Positions 33,217 through 42,211 of a stretch of DNA of 64,000 nt are shown here, in pieces. Source of the DNA: Plantactinospora sp. KBS50 (lineage in GTDB: Bacteria; Actinomycetota; Actinomycetes; Mycobacteriales; Micromonosporaceae); the NCBI RefSeq assembly GCF_002285795.1, contig NZ_CP022961.1:6538501-6602500 (forward strand). The letters are read 5' to 3'. The notes below the pieces were generated by a model, which had not been told where the DNA came from, searched no databases, and was given only the letters and a program-made list of their open reading frames with translations. Position numbers and translations under genes: made by a program. Position 1 is the stretch's first letter. The number at the start of each line of letters is the position of its first letter.

Positions 33217-34470
33217 TCACCGGTCGCGACCGGTCGCCGCCAGGTCGCGGTAGATGTCCAGCAGTTGCCCGGTCACCACCGCCGGGGAGAAGGTCGCCTC
33301 GTAGCGGGACCGGGCGACCGACGCGAGCGCCGCCGCCCCGTCCCGGGCCACCGGCAACGCGGCGGCCAGCGCCGCGGCGTCCGCCGGCACCGCCCAGCCC
33401 GCGGGACCAGCGCCGTCGCCGACCGTACGGTCACCGGCGGTGGCCGGAGCGCCACCGGCCGCTGGATCATCGCCGGCGGTGGCCGGAGCGCCTCCGAGCA
33501 GGTACGGGATGCCGCCGAGCGCGGTGCCCAGCACCGGCCGGCCGGCGGCCATCGCCTCGATCACCACCGTCGGCAGCACGTCGTGCCAGGTGGGCACGAC
33601 CAGCACCACGGCGGTCGAGCGGAGCGCCGCCGCCACCCCGGCGCGGTCCAGCGGGCCGAGGTACTCCACGTCCCCGCGCGCCACCGCCGCCGCCTCGGCC
33701 AACGGCCGCAGCTCGCCGTCCCCGGCGATGCGCAGCGGTCCCAGCGCACCGTCCGGGTGCCGGTGCCACGCCTCCAGCAGCAGGCCGAGCCCCTTCTCCG
33801 CGGACAGCCGGCCGTAGTAGAGGAATCCGTCGCCCAGCGGCGCGGGTGTCCCCGGATCCGGGATGCCGTTCGGCTTGACCGCGATGTGCCCGGCCGGGAT
33901 GCCGTAGTCGCGCAGGTGCTCGGCGATCCCGGCGGTCAGCGCGATGTACCGGTCCACCGAGTGCCAGGTCGGCCGGTGCACCGCGAGCGTGGTGGCCATC
34001 AGCGCGCTCTGCGCCCGGGACCCCCGGTAGCAGCGGTGCACGATTGCCGGCACCCCGAGCGCCCGTCCGCGGCAGTCGGTGCAGATCCGGCCGTCCCGGA
34101 AGTAGATCCCGGAGGAGCAGACCTGGCGGTAGTTGTGCACGGTCTGCACCACCGGCAGGCGGTAGCGGTGCGCGGTCCGCACGATCCACGGCGACAGCAG
34201 CGGGTACGGGTTGTGCAGGTGCAGCAGGTCCGGCCGGTGTGACTCGATCAGCCGGGCGAGTTCCCGCTGTGCCCGGGGTGCGTAGATCGGCGACAGCGGC
34301 AGCAGCGCCCGGGCCGCCGTCGGCAGCTCGGGGATCTCGTCCGAGCTGCGCAGGAACGGCAGCACGTCCACCCCGGCGGCGGCCAGCTGCTCGATCTCGG
34401 CATCGACGACGGTGTTCTCGCCGGACGGCTGACCGGTCCGGTAGCGGTTGTGCGCCACGACCACCTTCAT
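33217..34470 (-). CDS. GT4-type glycosyltransferase
   Basis: A 417-residue GT-B enzyme. The N-terminal domain has HNRYRTGQPSGENTVV and HLHNPYPLLSPWIVRTAHRY, and a Cys cluster (CSSGIYFRDGRICTDCRGR) found in one branch of family 4 enzymes. The C-terminal domain has LYYGRLSAEKGLGLLLEAW and VVPTWHDVLPTVVIEAMAAG, the donor-phosphate Glu region. It transfers a sugar from a nucleotide donor, probably to a polysaccharide or lipid. The loop at about 330-360 contains a duplicated GGAPATAGD, encoded by repeated DNA (33435-33500). It is divergent from the DNA glycosylase gene. Confidence 0.86.
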   Translation of the reverse strand: MKVVVAHNRYRTGQPSGENTVVDAEIEQLAAAGVDVLPFLRSSDEIPELPTAARALLPLSPIYAPRAQRELARLIESHRPDLLHLHNPYPLLSPWIVRTAHRYRLPVVQTVHNYRQVCSSGIYFRDGRICTDCRGRALGVPAIVHRCYRGSRAQSALMATTLAVHRPTWHSVDRYIALTAGIAEHLRDYGIPAGHIAVKPNGIPDPGTPAPLGDGFLYYGRLSAEKGLGLLLEAWHRHPDGALGPLRIAGDGELRPLAEAAAVARGDVEYLGPLDRAGVAAALRSTAVVLVVPTWHDVLPTVVIEAMAAGRPVLGTALGGIPYLLGGAPATAGDDPAAGGAPATAGDRTVGDGAGPAGWAVPADAAALAAALPVARDGAAALASVARSRYEATFSPAVVTGQLLDIYRDLAATGRDR

Positions 34471-34494
34471 GAGGGAACAAGCTACCGTTGCAGG

Positions 34495-35355
34495 GTGCCG
34501 GAGCTACCCGAGGTGGAGGCGCTGGGCGCCTACCTGCGTGAGCGCGCCGTCGGCCGGGAGGTCGAGCGGCTCGAGGTGGCGTCGCTGTCCGCGCTGAAGA
34601 CCTACGATCCGCCGCCGTCCGCGGTGGCCGGCCGCACGCTTGTCGACGCCGCCCGGCACGGCAAGTTCCTGGACGTGGTCTTCGACGGCGACCTGCACCT
34701 CGTGGTGCACCTGGCCCGCGCCGGGTGGCTGCACTACCGGGAGAGCTTCGCCTCGAAGCTGCCGCTGAAACCGGGCAAGGGCCCGATCGCGCTGCGGCTG
34801 CGGCTGGCCGACGGCTCCGGCTTCGACCTGACCGAGGCCGGTACGCAGAAGAGCCTGGCCGCGCATCTGGTGCCCGATCCGGCGCTGGTGCCCGGGGTGT
34901 CCCGGCTCGGCCCGGACGCGCTCGCGGTCGACCTGCCGGCCTTCGCCGAGCGGATCCGCGGGCGGCGCGGGCAGGTCAAGGGGGTGCTGACCGACCAGCA
35001 GGTGCTCGCGGGCGTCGGCAACGCGTACTCGGACGAGATCCTGCACGCCGCGAAGCTGTCGCCGTTCGCGATCACCGACCGGCTGCGCGACGACCAGGTC
35101 GCGGCGCTGTACGAGGCCACCCAGCGGGTGCTGACGGACGCCGTGTCCCGTTCGGTGGGGCAGCGGGCCGCCGAGCTGAAGGGCGAGAAACGCGCCGGTC
35201 TGGCCGTGCATGCCCGCGCCGGGCTGCCCTGCCCGGTCTGTGGCACGACGATCCGATCGGTCTCGTTCGCCGATTCGAGCCTCCAGTACTGCCCGGGTTG
35301 TCAGACCGGCGGGAAGCCTTTGGCTGACCGTCGGTTGTCCCGCCTTGTGCGCTGA
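34495..35355 (+). CDS. Fpg/Nei-family DNA glycosylase
   Basis: A 286-residue repair enzyme. It starts VPELPEVEALGAYL; after removal of the initiator the Pro and following Glu form the catalytic pair. The helix-two-turn-helix region includes GVLTDQQVLAGVGNAYSDEIL, and a C-terminal zinc finger has CPVCG and CPGCQ. It removes oxidised bases from DNA and nicks the strand. GTG 34495 is the conserved start. It is unrelated to the flanking envelope genes and follows a short gap after the divergent glycosyltransferase. Confidence 0.92.
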   Translation: MPELPEVEALGAYLRERAVGREVERLEVASLSALKTYDPPPSAVAGRTLVDAARHGKFLDVVFDGDLHLVVHLARAGWLHYRESFASKLPLKPGKGPIALRLRLADGSGFDLTEAGTQKSLAAHLVPDPALVPGVSRLGPDALAVDLPAFAERIRGRRGQVKGVLTDQQVLAGVGNAYSDEILHAAKLSPFAITDRLRDDQVAALYEATQRVLTDAVSRSVGQRAAELKGEKRAGLAVHARAGLPCPVCGTTIRSVSFADSSLQYCPGCQTGGKPLADRRLSRLVR

Positions 35356-35409
35356 GTGAGGCTCGCCGGGAAATCACCCACCATGCCGAAACCGCCCGGT
35401 TCACGAACC

Positions 35410-35437
35410 TTGGCGTGGCTCGATCCGTCGGTATAGT
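35410..35437 (+). promoter_or_regulatory. Probable housekeeping sigma-factor promoter
   Basis: TTGGCG (35410-35415) and TATAGT (35432-35437) are separated by 16 bases, about 130 bases before the chosen start of the sugar-phosphate transferase gene. It is the best hexamer pair in this gap; not proven. Confidence 0.5.
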
Positions 35438-35565
35438 GGCTCGGTCCCGCAATGTCTCCCGGCGCAACGGTCCGATCCGGGCCGGCGTGGGAGACTGGGG
35501 CGGTGGGCGACCCGAGCCCTTATGGGGAGTGGGCGGCACGTGTCAGGCGGGAGGACCCAGGCGAG

Positions 35566-37128
35566 GTGACCACAAGCCTCCATCGCCCGGTAGGCAACGC
35601 AGCTCCGGGCGGAAGCGTGCGCCACGTCGACAGCTTCGAGATCCAGCCGCCGACCGGGCCGGTACACAACGGCGTACCGCGGTCGGCCTGGGCACGGGCC
35701 CGCCGCCGGGTATCCCGCTGGCACCGGCCGTACACGGTGGCCCTGGTGTTCGTCGACTACCTGGCGGCGGCGCTGGCGAGCTGGATCGCGATCACCACGT
35801 TCAGCCAGGCCCGGGCCGGCTTCTACACGGCCAAGGAGGACCCGACCTGGTTCTACACGGTCGCCTTCGTGCTCCTCCCGCTCGGCTGGTTGATCATTCT
35901 CTGGGGTAACCGGGCGTACGACCGGCGCTATCTCGGGCTCGGACCGGACGAGTTCAAGCGGGTCACCCGGGCCTCCGTGACGGTCGCCGCGACGGTCTCG
36001 TTCCTCGCGTTCGCCACCAAGACCGACCTGTCCCGGTACGCGGTGGCCACCGCCCTGGTCGGCGCCACCCTGCTCATCCTGGTGGAGCGCTACCTCGCCC
36101 GGCTGGTGCTGCACGGGGTGCGCACCCGCGGCGGGCACGCCGGGCACCGGATGGTGCTGGTGGGCACCCTGCCGGACGCCCTGGAGGTGCACCGGGCGGT
36201 CACCCGCAGCCCCGCGGCCGGTCTGGTCCCGGTCGCCATCGCGCTGACCGACGGTTTCGCCGCCGCCCGCGGCGTCGAGACCCCGGTTCCGGTGTACGCG
36301 GTCCAGGACGTGCTCGCGCTGGTCCGCGAGGTCGGCGGGGACACGATCGCGGTCTGCGGATCGGCCAGCGCCGAGCCGGGCGAGCTGCGCCGGCTGGCCT
36401 GGCAGTTGGAGGGTTCCGGGGTCGATCTGGTGGTCGCGCCGCAGTTGACCGACATCGCCGGCCCGCGGGTGCACATCCGGCCGATCGAGGGCCTGCCGCT
36501 GCTGCACGTCGAGGAGCCCACGCTCTCCGGCCCCGCGCTGCTGGCCAAGAACCTGATGGACCGGGTCGCCGCCGGCCTGGGTCTGCTGCTGCTGGTCCCG
36601 TTGTTCATCGCGATCGCGATCGCGATCCGGCTCTCCGACCGCGGCCCGGTCTTCTTCCGGCAGCCCCGGGTGGGGCACGAGGGCCGGACGTTCCGGGTCT
36701 GGAAGTTCCGGACCATGTACGTGGACGCGGAGGACCGGCTCGCCGGGCTGGTGGACCAGAACGAGACCGACGGGATGCTCTTCAAGATCCGCCAGGATCC
36801 CCGGGTCTTCCCGATCGGGCGGTTCCTGCGGGCCAGCTCGCTGGACGAGCTGCCCCAGCTCATCAACGTGCTCAAGGGCGAGATGTCGCTGGTCGGTCCG
36901 CGTCCGCTGCCCGCCGACGACGGTGACTTCCTCGGCGACGTCCGGCGCCGACTGCTGGTCCGCCCCGGAATGACCGGATTGTGGCAGGTTTCCGGACGCT
37001 CCGACCTGTCCTGGGACGAGGCGGTCCGGCTGGACCTCTACTACGTGGACAACTGGTCGCTGGCGTACGACCTGAGCATCCTGTGGCGGACCGTGGGCGT
37101 GGTGCTGGCCCGCAAGGGCGCGTACTGA
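35566..37128 (+). CDS. Polyprenyl glycosylphosphotransferase (WcaJ/exopolysaccharide type)
   Basis: A 520-residue membrane enzyme: four N-terminal helices (about 60-180), a CoA-binding-like Rossmann domain (about 185-320), then the sugar transferase domain with KNLMDRVAAGLGLLLLVPLF, RQPRVGHEGRTFRVWKFRTM and SLDELPQLINVLKGEMSLVG. It starts a polysaccharide by moving a sugar-1-phosphate to undecaprenyl phosphate at the inner membrane face. The start is uncertain: GTG 35566 fits, earlier frames extend to 35452 and GTG 35620 is possible. No flippase or polymerase genes follow, so it is a lone initiating enzyme here. Confidence 0.88.
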   Translation: MTTSLHRPVGNAAPGGSVRHVDSFEIQPPTGPVHNGVPRSAWARARRRVSRWHRPYTVALVFVDYLAAALASWIAITTFSQARAGFYTAKEDPTWFYTVAFVLLPLGWLIILWGNRAYDRRYLGLGPDEFKRVTRASVTVAATVSFLAFATKTDLSRYAVATALVGATLLILVERYLARLVLHGVRTRGGHAGHRMVLVGTLPDALEVHRAVTRSPAAGLVPVAIALTDGFAAARGVETPVPVYAVQDVLALVREVGGDTIAVCGSASAEPGELRRLAWQLEGSGVDLVVAPQLTDIAGPRVHIRPIEGLPLLHVEEPTLSGPALLAKNLMDRVAAGLGLLLLVPLFIAIAIAIRLSDRGPVFFRQPRVGHEGRTFRVWKFRTMYVDAEDRLAGLVDQNETDGMLFKIRQDPRVFPIGRFLRASSLDELPQLINVLKGEMSLVGPRPLPADDGDFLGDVRRRLLVRPGMTGLWQVSGRSDLSWDEAVRLDLYYVDNWSLAYDLSILWRTVGVVLARKGAY

Positions 37129-37197
37129 CCGGGCCGAGCGACCGGTCCCGGCCCGGCGCCCCTGGCGCGGCGACGCCGGACCGGTCAGGATTCGACG

Positions 37198-38442
37198 GTG
37201 GCTGCCAACCTCCTGTCGGCACTGGCCGTCGCGGTGCTGATCGGCGCGCTCGGCGCGGCGGTCTTCGCGGTGGTCCGGCTCCGGGCCCGGCGCGGCATCG
37301 TGACGGCGAGCCAGCGCGCCACCTATGACGTCCTGCACACCGCCGGGCTCGCGGCCGAGCCGCTGCGCGCGGGGCTGACCGGCGCGGGTGCCGCCAAGGC
37401 GGTACGCCACCTGCGCGCCCTGGTGGGCGCCACCGGGCTGGCCGTGATGGACGACCGCGGGGCGCTGGCCTTCGACGGCCACGGCGCGCACCACCTGGAC
37501 CAACTGGTGGCGGCGGCGCACCGGGCCATCGCGGCCGACCGGTCCAGCGTGCTGGGCGAGCCGGATCTGCGCTGCGATCTGGTGGACTGTCCGGTCCGCA
37601 GCGCCGTGCTGGCCCCGCTGCGCGGACCCGACCAGCGGCCGGTCGGCGCGCTGGCCGCGGTCTGCGACGGCCATCCGGCACCGGGCCTGGTCCAGGCCAC
37701 GCTGGAGACCGCGCACTGGGCCAGCGACCAGCTCGCGCTCGCCGAGTTGGAGTCCTCCCGGGAGCGGCTCGCCCGGGCCGAGGTACGCGCGCTGCGCGCC
37801 CAGATCAGCCCGCACTTCATCTACAACGCCCTGACCGCGATCGCCTCGTTCGTCCGGACCGACCCGGAGCGCGCCCGGGAACTCATCCTGGAGTTCGCCG
37901 AGTTCACCCGGTACTCGTTCCGGGCGCACGGCGACTTCACCACGCTGGCCGAGGAGTTGCGCTCGATCGACCGCTACCTGACGATCGAGCGCGCCCGGTT
38001 CGGCGACCGCCTCCAGGTGAGGCTGCAGATCGCCCCGGAGGTGCTGCCGGTCAGCCTGCCCTTCCTCTGCCTGCAACCGCTGGTGGAGAACGCGGTGCGG
38101 CACGGGTTGTCCCGCAAGACCGGAGTGGGCATGGTGAGCATCGTGGCCCGGGACGCCGGCGCGGAGTGCCTGCTGACGGTGGAGGACGACGGGGTCGGGA
38201 TGGACCCGGCCGTGCTGTTCGGCGACGCGGACGGCACCCCGGACGGCGAACCGGCGGAGCGGGCCGCCGCCGTCCGGGGCGACGACTCGGGTCAGCACGT
38301 GGGGTTGTCCAACGTCGATGAGCGGTTACGCTCCGCCTTCGGGGACGAATTCGGACTGACCGTGGAGACCGGGCCGGGAGTTGGTACGAAGGTGAGCATG
38401 CGGGTGCCCAAGTTCCATCGAGCCGTCCGGGCCGGCTCGTGA
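37198..38442 (+). CDS. LytS-type sensor histidine kinase
   Basis: A 414-residue kinase. One N-terminal transmembrane helix (about 4-27) is followed by a GAF-like region (about 60-180). The His_kinase box RAQISPHFIYNALTAIASF has its His near residue 206. HATPase_c elements are PLVENAVRHGLSRKTG and DDGVGMDPAVLFGD. This is the LytS/YehU class that works with LytTR regulators. GTG 37198 precedes the helix. It overlaps the regulator gene by GTGA. A sensor for a small carboxylate is plausible because the downstream genes encode a symporter. Confidence 0.9.
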   Translation: MAANLLSALAVAVLIGALGAAVFAVVRLRARRGIVTASQRATYDVLHTAGLAAEPLRAGLTGAGAAKAVRHLRALVGATGLAVMDDRGALAFDGHGAHHLDQLVAAAHRAIAADRSSVLGEPDLRCDLVDCPVRSAVLAPLRGPDQRPVGALAAVCDGHPAPGLVQATLETAHWASDQLALAELESSRERLARAEVRALRAQISPHFIYNALTAIASFVRTDPERARELILEFAEFTRYSFRAHGDFTTLAEELRSIDRYLTIERARFGDRLQVRLQIAPEVLPVSLPFLCLQPLVENAVRHGLSRKTGVGMVSIVARDAGAECLLTVEDDGVGMDPAVLFGDADGTPDGEPAERAAAVRGDDSGQHVGLSNVDERLRSAFGDEFGLTVETGPGVGTKVSMRVPKFHRAVRAGS

Positions 38443-39194
38443 CCCCGTTCCTGCGGGTGCTGGCCGTGGACGACGAGCCGCCGGCGCTGGACGAGCTGGC
38501 GTACCTGCTGCGCGCCGATCCGCGGGTGGCCCGGGTGCACACGGCCGGGGACGCCACCGAGGCGCTGCGGGTGCTCCGGGACGCCGACGTGGAGGCCGTC
38601 TTCCTGGACATCCGGATGCCCGGCCTGGACGGCATGGAACTGGCCCGGGTGCTGCGCCGGTTCGTCCGGCCGCCGGCCATCGTCTTCGTCACCGCGTACG
38701 ACGACGCGGCGGTCGACGCGTTCGACCTGGGCGTCACCGACTACGTCCGCAAGCCGGTCCGGGCCGAGCGGCTGGCCGAGGCGGTCCGCCGGGTGGCCGG
38801 CTCCCGCGTGGTGCCGAGCCATCCCGCGGCGGCGGCTCGGGCCGAGGAGGATCCGACCATCCCGGTGGAGCTGGCGGGCACCACCCGGATGCTGCCCCGC
38901 TCCACCGTGCGCTGGGTGGAGGCGCAGGGCGACTACGCCCGGCTGCACACCTCGGACGGCTCGCACCTGGTCCGGGTGCCGCTGGCCACCCTGGCCGATC
39001 GCTGGGCGGATGCCGGCTTCGTCCGGATCCACCGGTCCTATCTCGTGCAGTTGCGGCTCATCGCCGAACTGCGGCTGGTGAACTCCGGTTACGTGGTCAT
39101 CATCGACGGCGCGGAGCTGCCGGTGAGCCGCCGGCACACCCGGGAGCTGAAGGACAAGCTCGTCCGGGCCACGAAACAGGACTGGACCCGCTGA
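38439..39194 (+). CDS. LytTR-family response regulator
   Basis: A 251-residue regulator. The receiver has LAVDDEPPALDELAYLL, phosphoacceptor Asp in VFLDIRMPGLDGMELA and Lys in VRKPVRAERLAEA. The C-terminal LytTR domain (about 150-251) has RWVEAQGDYARLHTSDG, VRIHRSYLVQL and LPVSRRHTRELKDKL. It binds direct repeats upstream of its targets. GTG 38439 overlaps the kinase stop. In other bacteria such pairs control carboxylate transporters, and the symporter genes begin about 145 bases downstream. Confidence 0.92.
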   Translation: MTPFLRVLAVDDEPPALDELAYLLRADPRVARVHTAGDATEALRVLRDADVEAVFLDIRMPGLDGMELARVLRRFVRPPAIVFVTAYDDAAVDAFDLGVTDYVRKPVRAERLAEAVRRVAGSRVVPSHPAAAARAEEDPTIPVELAGTTRMLPRSTVRWVEAQGDYARLHTSDGSHLVRVPLATLADRWADAGFVRIHRSYLVQLRLIAELRLVNSGYVVIIDGAELPVSRRHTRELKDKLVRATKQDWTR

Positions 39195-39231
39195 CGGAGC
39201 CGCCGGCCCGGTTCCGTGCTTTCGGGCGAAG

Positions 39232-39271
39232 TTATCCACAGGAGTGACGGGTTACCCACAGGTTGTCCACA
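39232..39271 (+). promoter_or_regulatory. Cluster of three DnaA-box-like sites
   Basis: TTATCCACA (39232-39240), TTACCCACA (39252-39260) and TTGTCCACA (39263-39271) lie in the same orientation in the gap between the LytTR regulator and the DUF485-like gene. The first is the canonical box and the third is the form preferred by actinomycete DnaA. This could be a DnaA-titration or regulation site. Confidence 0.65.
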
Positions 39272-39337
39272 ACGCGCCACGCCCAGGCCGGGTGACGGGA
39301 GCCTTGACAATCATCGGCGGCCGGTGAGACTGCCGGA

Positions 39338-39742
39338 ATGGCCGTAACCAGCGACCCCTCGGCACCGGCGGACCCACCCCGCCGGGCCCGGATCGTGTTG
39401 GCCGAGGTGGCCCGCCGACCCGCGCCCCGCTCGCCCGCCCACACCGAGCTGACCCAGCGGACCCAGGTCGGCGACGCCCTGGTCCGGGGTCTGGTCCGGG
39501 CCCAGCTCGCGCTCGCGGTCCGGCTGTCGCTGGTGGTGGTGATCGGGTTGGGCGGGCTGCCGATGCTGTTCGCCATCGCACCCGCGGTGGGTCGGGTGAA
39601 GCTGTTCGGGGTCGGGCTGCCGTGGCTGCTGCTCGGCGCCGCCGCCTACCCCTTCCTGATGGCCGTCGGCTGGTTGTACGTCCGCTGGGCGGAACGCAAC
39701 GAGGAGGACTTCACCGATCTGGTCCAGCGGCCGGAGCGGTGA
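39338..39742 (+). CDS. DUF485-like small membrane protein
   Basis: A 134-residue protein with a disordered N-terminus (1-60) and two transmembrane helices (VRLSLVVVIGLGGLPMLFAI, LPWLLLGAAAYPFLMAVGWL). The layout matches small DUF485/DUF4212-type partners encoded next to sodium:solute symporters. Its stop overlaps the symporter start (TGATG), so the proteins are made together, probably as a complex. ATG 39338 is the first in-frame start after the DnaA-box cluster. Confidence 0.75.
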   Translation: MAVTSDPSAPADPPRRARIVLAEVARRPAPRSPAHTELTQRTQVGDALVRGLVRAQLALAVRLSLVVVIGLGGLPMLFAIAPAVGRVKLFGVGLPWLLLGAAAYPFLMAVGWLYVRWAERNEEDFTDLVQRPER

Positions 39743-41388
39743 TGGTCAGCCCGTACGTCGTACCGGCGATCATCGCGGTCACGCTGGTCACCGTCGCCAT
39801 CGGCTTCTACGGGCTGCGGGTGGCGCGCACCACCTCGGACTTCCTGGTCGCCTCCCGGATGGTCAGCCCGACCTGGAACGCGGCGGCGATCGGCGGCGAG
39901 TACCTGTCGGCCGCCTCCTTCCTCGGGATCGCCGGCCTGATCCTCAAGTACGGCGTCGACGTGCTCTGGTACCCGGTCGGCTTCGCCGCCGGCTACCTCG
40001 CGCTGCTGCTGTTCGTGGCCGCGCCGCTGCGCCGGTCCGGGGCCTTCACCCTGCCGGACTTCTGCGAGCTGCGGCTCGGGTCGCGCCGGCTGCGCAAGCT
40101 GGCCACCCTCTTCGTGATCTTCATCGGCTGGCTGTACCTCGTGCCCCAGTTGCAGGGCGCCGGTCTCACCCTGAACACGGTGACCGGCCTGCCGTACGCG
40201 CTGGGTGCCCTGCTGGTCGGCGCGGTCGTGACCGCGAACGTGGCGCTCGGCGGCATGCGCGCGATCACCTTCGTCCAGGCCTTCCAGTACTGGCTCAAGC
40301 TGACCGCACTGGCCGTACCGGCGATCTTCCTGATCCTGCAGTGGCAGTCGGACGGCCGGCCGGCGGTGACGCCGCCGGCCGGCACCACGTTCCGGGTCGA
40401 GACCACCGTCGAGGTCCGGGACACCGCCACCATCACCCGGCCCGACGGCACCCTCCAGCGGGTACGCTCCGGCGACCGGCTGACGTTCGAGGCCGGCGAG
40501 CCGGTGCCGGAGGTCTCCTCCGTGCCCACCCGCAGCGGTGTGGACTGGTTGCTGCCCAGCGCGGCCGGCCGGGACGACCGTGGGCTGTTCGCCACCTATT
40601 CGCTGATCCTCGCGACGTTTCTGGGCACGATGGGGCTGCCGCACGTACTCGTGCGGTTCTACACGAACCGGGACGGTGCCGCCGCCCGCCGGACCACCCT
40701 GGTGGTGCTCGGCCTGGTCGGCGCCTTCTATCTGCTGCCCACGCTGTACGGCGTGCTCGGCCGGGTGTACACCCCGCAACTGCTGGTGACCGGCGACACC
40801 GACGCGGTGGTGGTGCTGCTGCCCTCGGCGGTGCTGGGTGGCACGGTGCTCGGTCACCTGCTGGCCGCGCTGGTTTCGGCCGGCGCGTTCGCCGCGTTCC
40901 TGTCCACCTCCTCCGGGCTGCTGACCAGCGTCGCCGGGGTGCTCTCCGCGGATGTGCTGCGCCGCGGCTCGGTCCGCGGATTCCGGTTGGCGGCCCTGAT
41001 CGCCGGGGTGGTCCCGATGGTCCTGGCGCTGACCGTGACCAGCCTGGACGTCTCCCAGGTGGTCGGGTTGGCCTTCGCGGTGGCCGCGTCGAGCTTCTGC
41101 CCGCTGCTCGTGCTGGGCATCTGGTGGCGCGGCCTGACCGCGGTGGGCGCGGCCGCGGGTGTGCTCGCCGGCGGCGGCGCGGCGGTGCTGGCCGTGCTGG
41201 TCACGGTGCTCGGGCCGCCGCTGCACGGCTGGCCGTCGGTGCTGGTCACCCAGCCGGCCGCCTGGACCGTGCCGCTCGCCTTCACCGTGATGGCCGTCAC
41301 CTCGATCGCGACCCGCCGCCAGGCGCCGGCGGATGTGGGCGCCACCATGCTCCGGCTGCACGCTCCGGAGGCGATCCGGCTCGGCTGA
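39742..41388 (+). CDS. Sodium:solute symporter (SSS family)
   Basis: A 548-residue transporter with 13 or so helices. GGEYLSAASFLGIAGLIL is the SSS signature of acetate/pyruvate-type members, followed by GLPHVLVRFYTNRD. A hydrophilic loop (about 205-285) with VEVRDTATITRPDG strands is an insertion, longer than in ActP. It probably imports a monocarboxylate with sodium. ATG 39742 is coupled to the DUF485-like gene. Its place behind a LytS/LytTR pair suggests control by them. Substrate not proven. Confidence 0.86.
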   Translation: MVSPYVVPAIIAVTLVTVAIGFYGLRVARTTSDFLVASRMVSPTWNAAAIGGEYLSAASFLGIAGLILKYGVDVLWYPVGFAAGYLALLLFVAAPLRRSGAFTLPDFCELRLGSRRLRKLATLFVIFIGWLYLVPQLQGAGLTLNTVTGLPYALGALLVGAVVTANVALGGMRAITFVQAFQYWLKLTALAVPAIFLILQWQSDGRPAVTPPAGTTFRVETTVEVRDTATITRPDGTLQRVRSGDRLTFEAGEPVPEVSSVPTRSGVDWLLPSAAGRDDRGLFATYSLILATFLGTMGLPHVLVRFYTNRDGAAARRTTLVVLGLVGAFYLLPTLYGVLGRVYTPQLLVTGDTDAVVVLLPSAVLGGTVLGHLLAALVSAGAFAAFLSTSSGLLTSVAGVLSADVLRRGSVRGFRLAALIAGVVPMVLALTVTSLDVSQVVGLAFAVAASSFCPLLVLGIWWRGLTAVGAAAGVLAGGGAAVLAVLVTVLGPPLHGWPSVLVTQPAAWTVPLAFTVMAVTSIATRRQAPADVGATMLRLHAPEAIRLG

Positions 41389-41449
41389 GCCGCCCGCCGG
41401 GCGGCGCCGTGGTCGGCCGCGGTCGACAGCGCGGGCTACGGTTGCCCGC

Positions 41450-42211
41450 ATGGATGGCAACGGACAATCTGCGCTCACCCTGCGTGGGCTGGCCAAACGG
41501 TTCGGTGAGAAGGTGGCGGTCGCGGGGGTCGATCTCGACGTCCCGGCCGGTTCCTTCTACGGGCTGCTCGGCCCGAATGGCGCCGGCAAGACCACGACGC
41601 TGTCCATGGCCGTCGGTCTGCTCCGGCCCGACGCCGGCACCGCGTACGTGCTGGGCCACGACGTCTGGAGCGATCCGGGGCAGGCCAAGCGGCAGTTCGG
41701 CGTGCTGCCGGACGGCGTCCGGCTGTTCGACCGGCTCACCGGTCCGGAACTGCTCGCCTACAACGGCCTGCTGCGCGGGATGGACCCGGACGTGGTCGAC
41801 CAGCGCGCCCGGGAACTGCTCGACGTGCTGGCGCTGGCCGACTCCGGCCGCACGCTGGTGATCGACTACTCCGCCGGGATGAAGAAGAAGATCGGCCTGG
41901 CCTGCGCGCTGCTGCACGCTCCCCGGCTGCTCGTGCTGGACGAGCCGTTCGAGGCGGTGGATCCGGTCTCGGCCGCGCTGATCCGGGACATCCTGCACCG
42001 GTACGTCGGCGGCGGCGGAACCGTGATCTTCTCCAGTCACGTGATGGAGGTCGTGGAACGGCTGTGCAGCCACGTGGCGATCCTGGCCGACGGGACGATC
42101 AAGCGGGTCGGCACGCTGGCCGAGGTCCGCGGCGAGCGGTCGCTGGAGGAGACGTTCGTCCAGGTGGTCGGCGGCCGGGTGTCGACCGGCGAGGAGTTGG
42201 CGTGGCTGTAG
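41450..42211 (+). CDS. ABC transporter ATP-binding protein
   Basis: A 253-residue ATPase: Walker A GLLGPNGAGKTTTLSMA, a Q-loop region, signature-like IDYSAGMKKKIGLA, Walker B LLVLDEPFEAVDP and H-loop IFSSHVMEVVER. It is of the ABC-2 exporter type. Its gene overlaps the permease gene by 10 bases. ATG 41450 was chosen; no clear ribosome-binding site is seen. The substrate is unknown. Confidence 0.92.
   Translation: MDGNGQSALTLRGLAKRFGEKVAVAGVDLDVPAGSFYGLLGPNGAGKTTTLSMAVGLLRPDAGTAYVLGHDVWSDPGQAKRQFGVLPDGVRLFDRLTGPELLAYNGLLRGMDPDVVDQRARELLDVLALADSGRTLVIDYSAGMKKKIGLACALLHAPRLLVLDEPFEAVDPVSAALIRDILHRYVGGGGTVIFSSHVMEVVERLCSHVAILADGTIKRVGTLAEVRGERSLEETFVQVVGGRVSTGEELAWL

Noticed and set aside
30708-37128. 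A full exopolysaccharide gene cluster
   Set aside because: Flippase, polymerase and chain-length genes are missing, and a DNA glycosylase gene interrupts the group.
39232-39271. Chromosomal origin of replication
   Set aside because: Only three DnaA boxes and no dnaA, dnaN or AT-rich unwinding region nearby.
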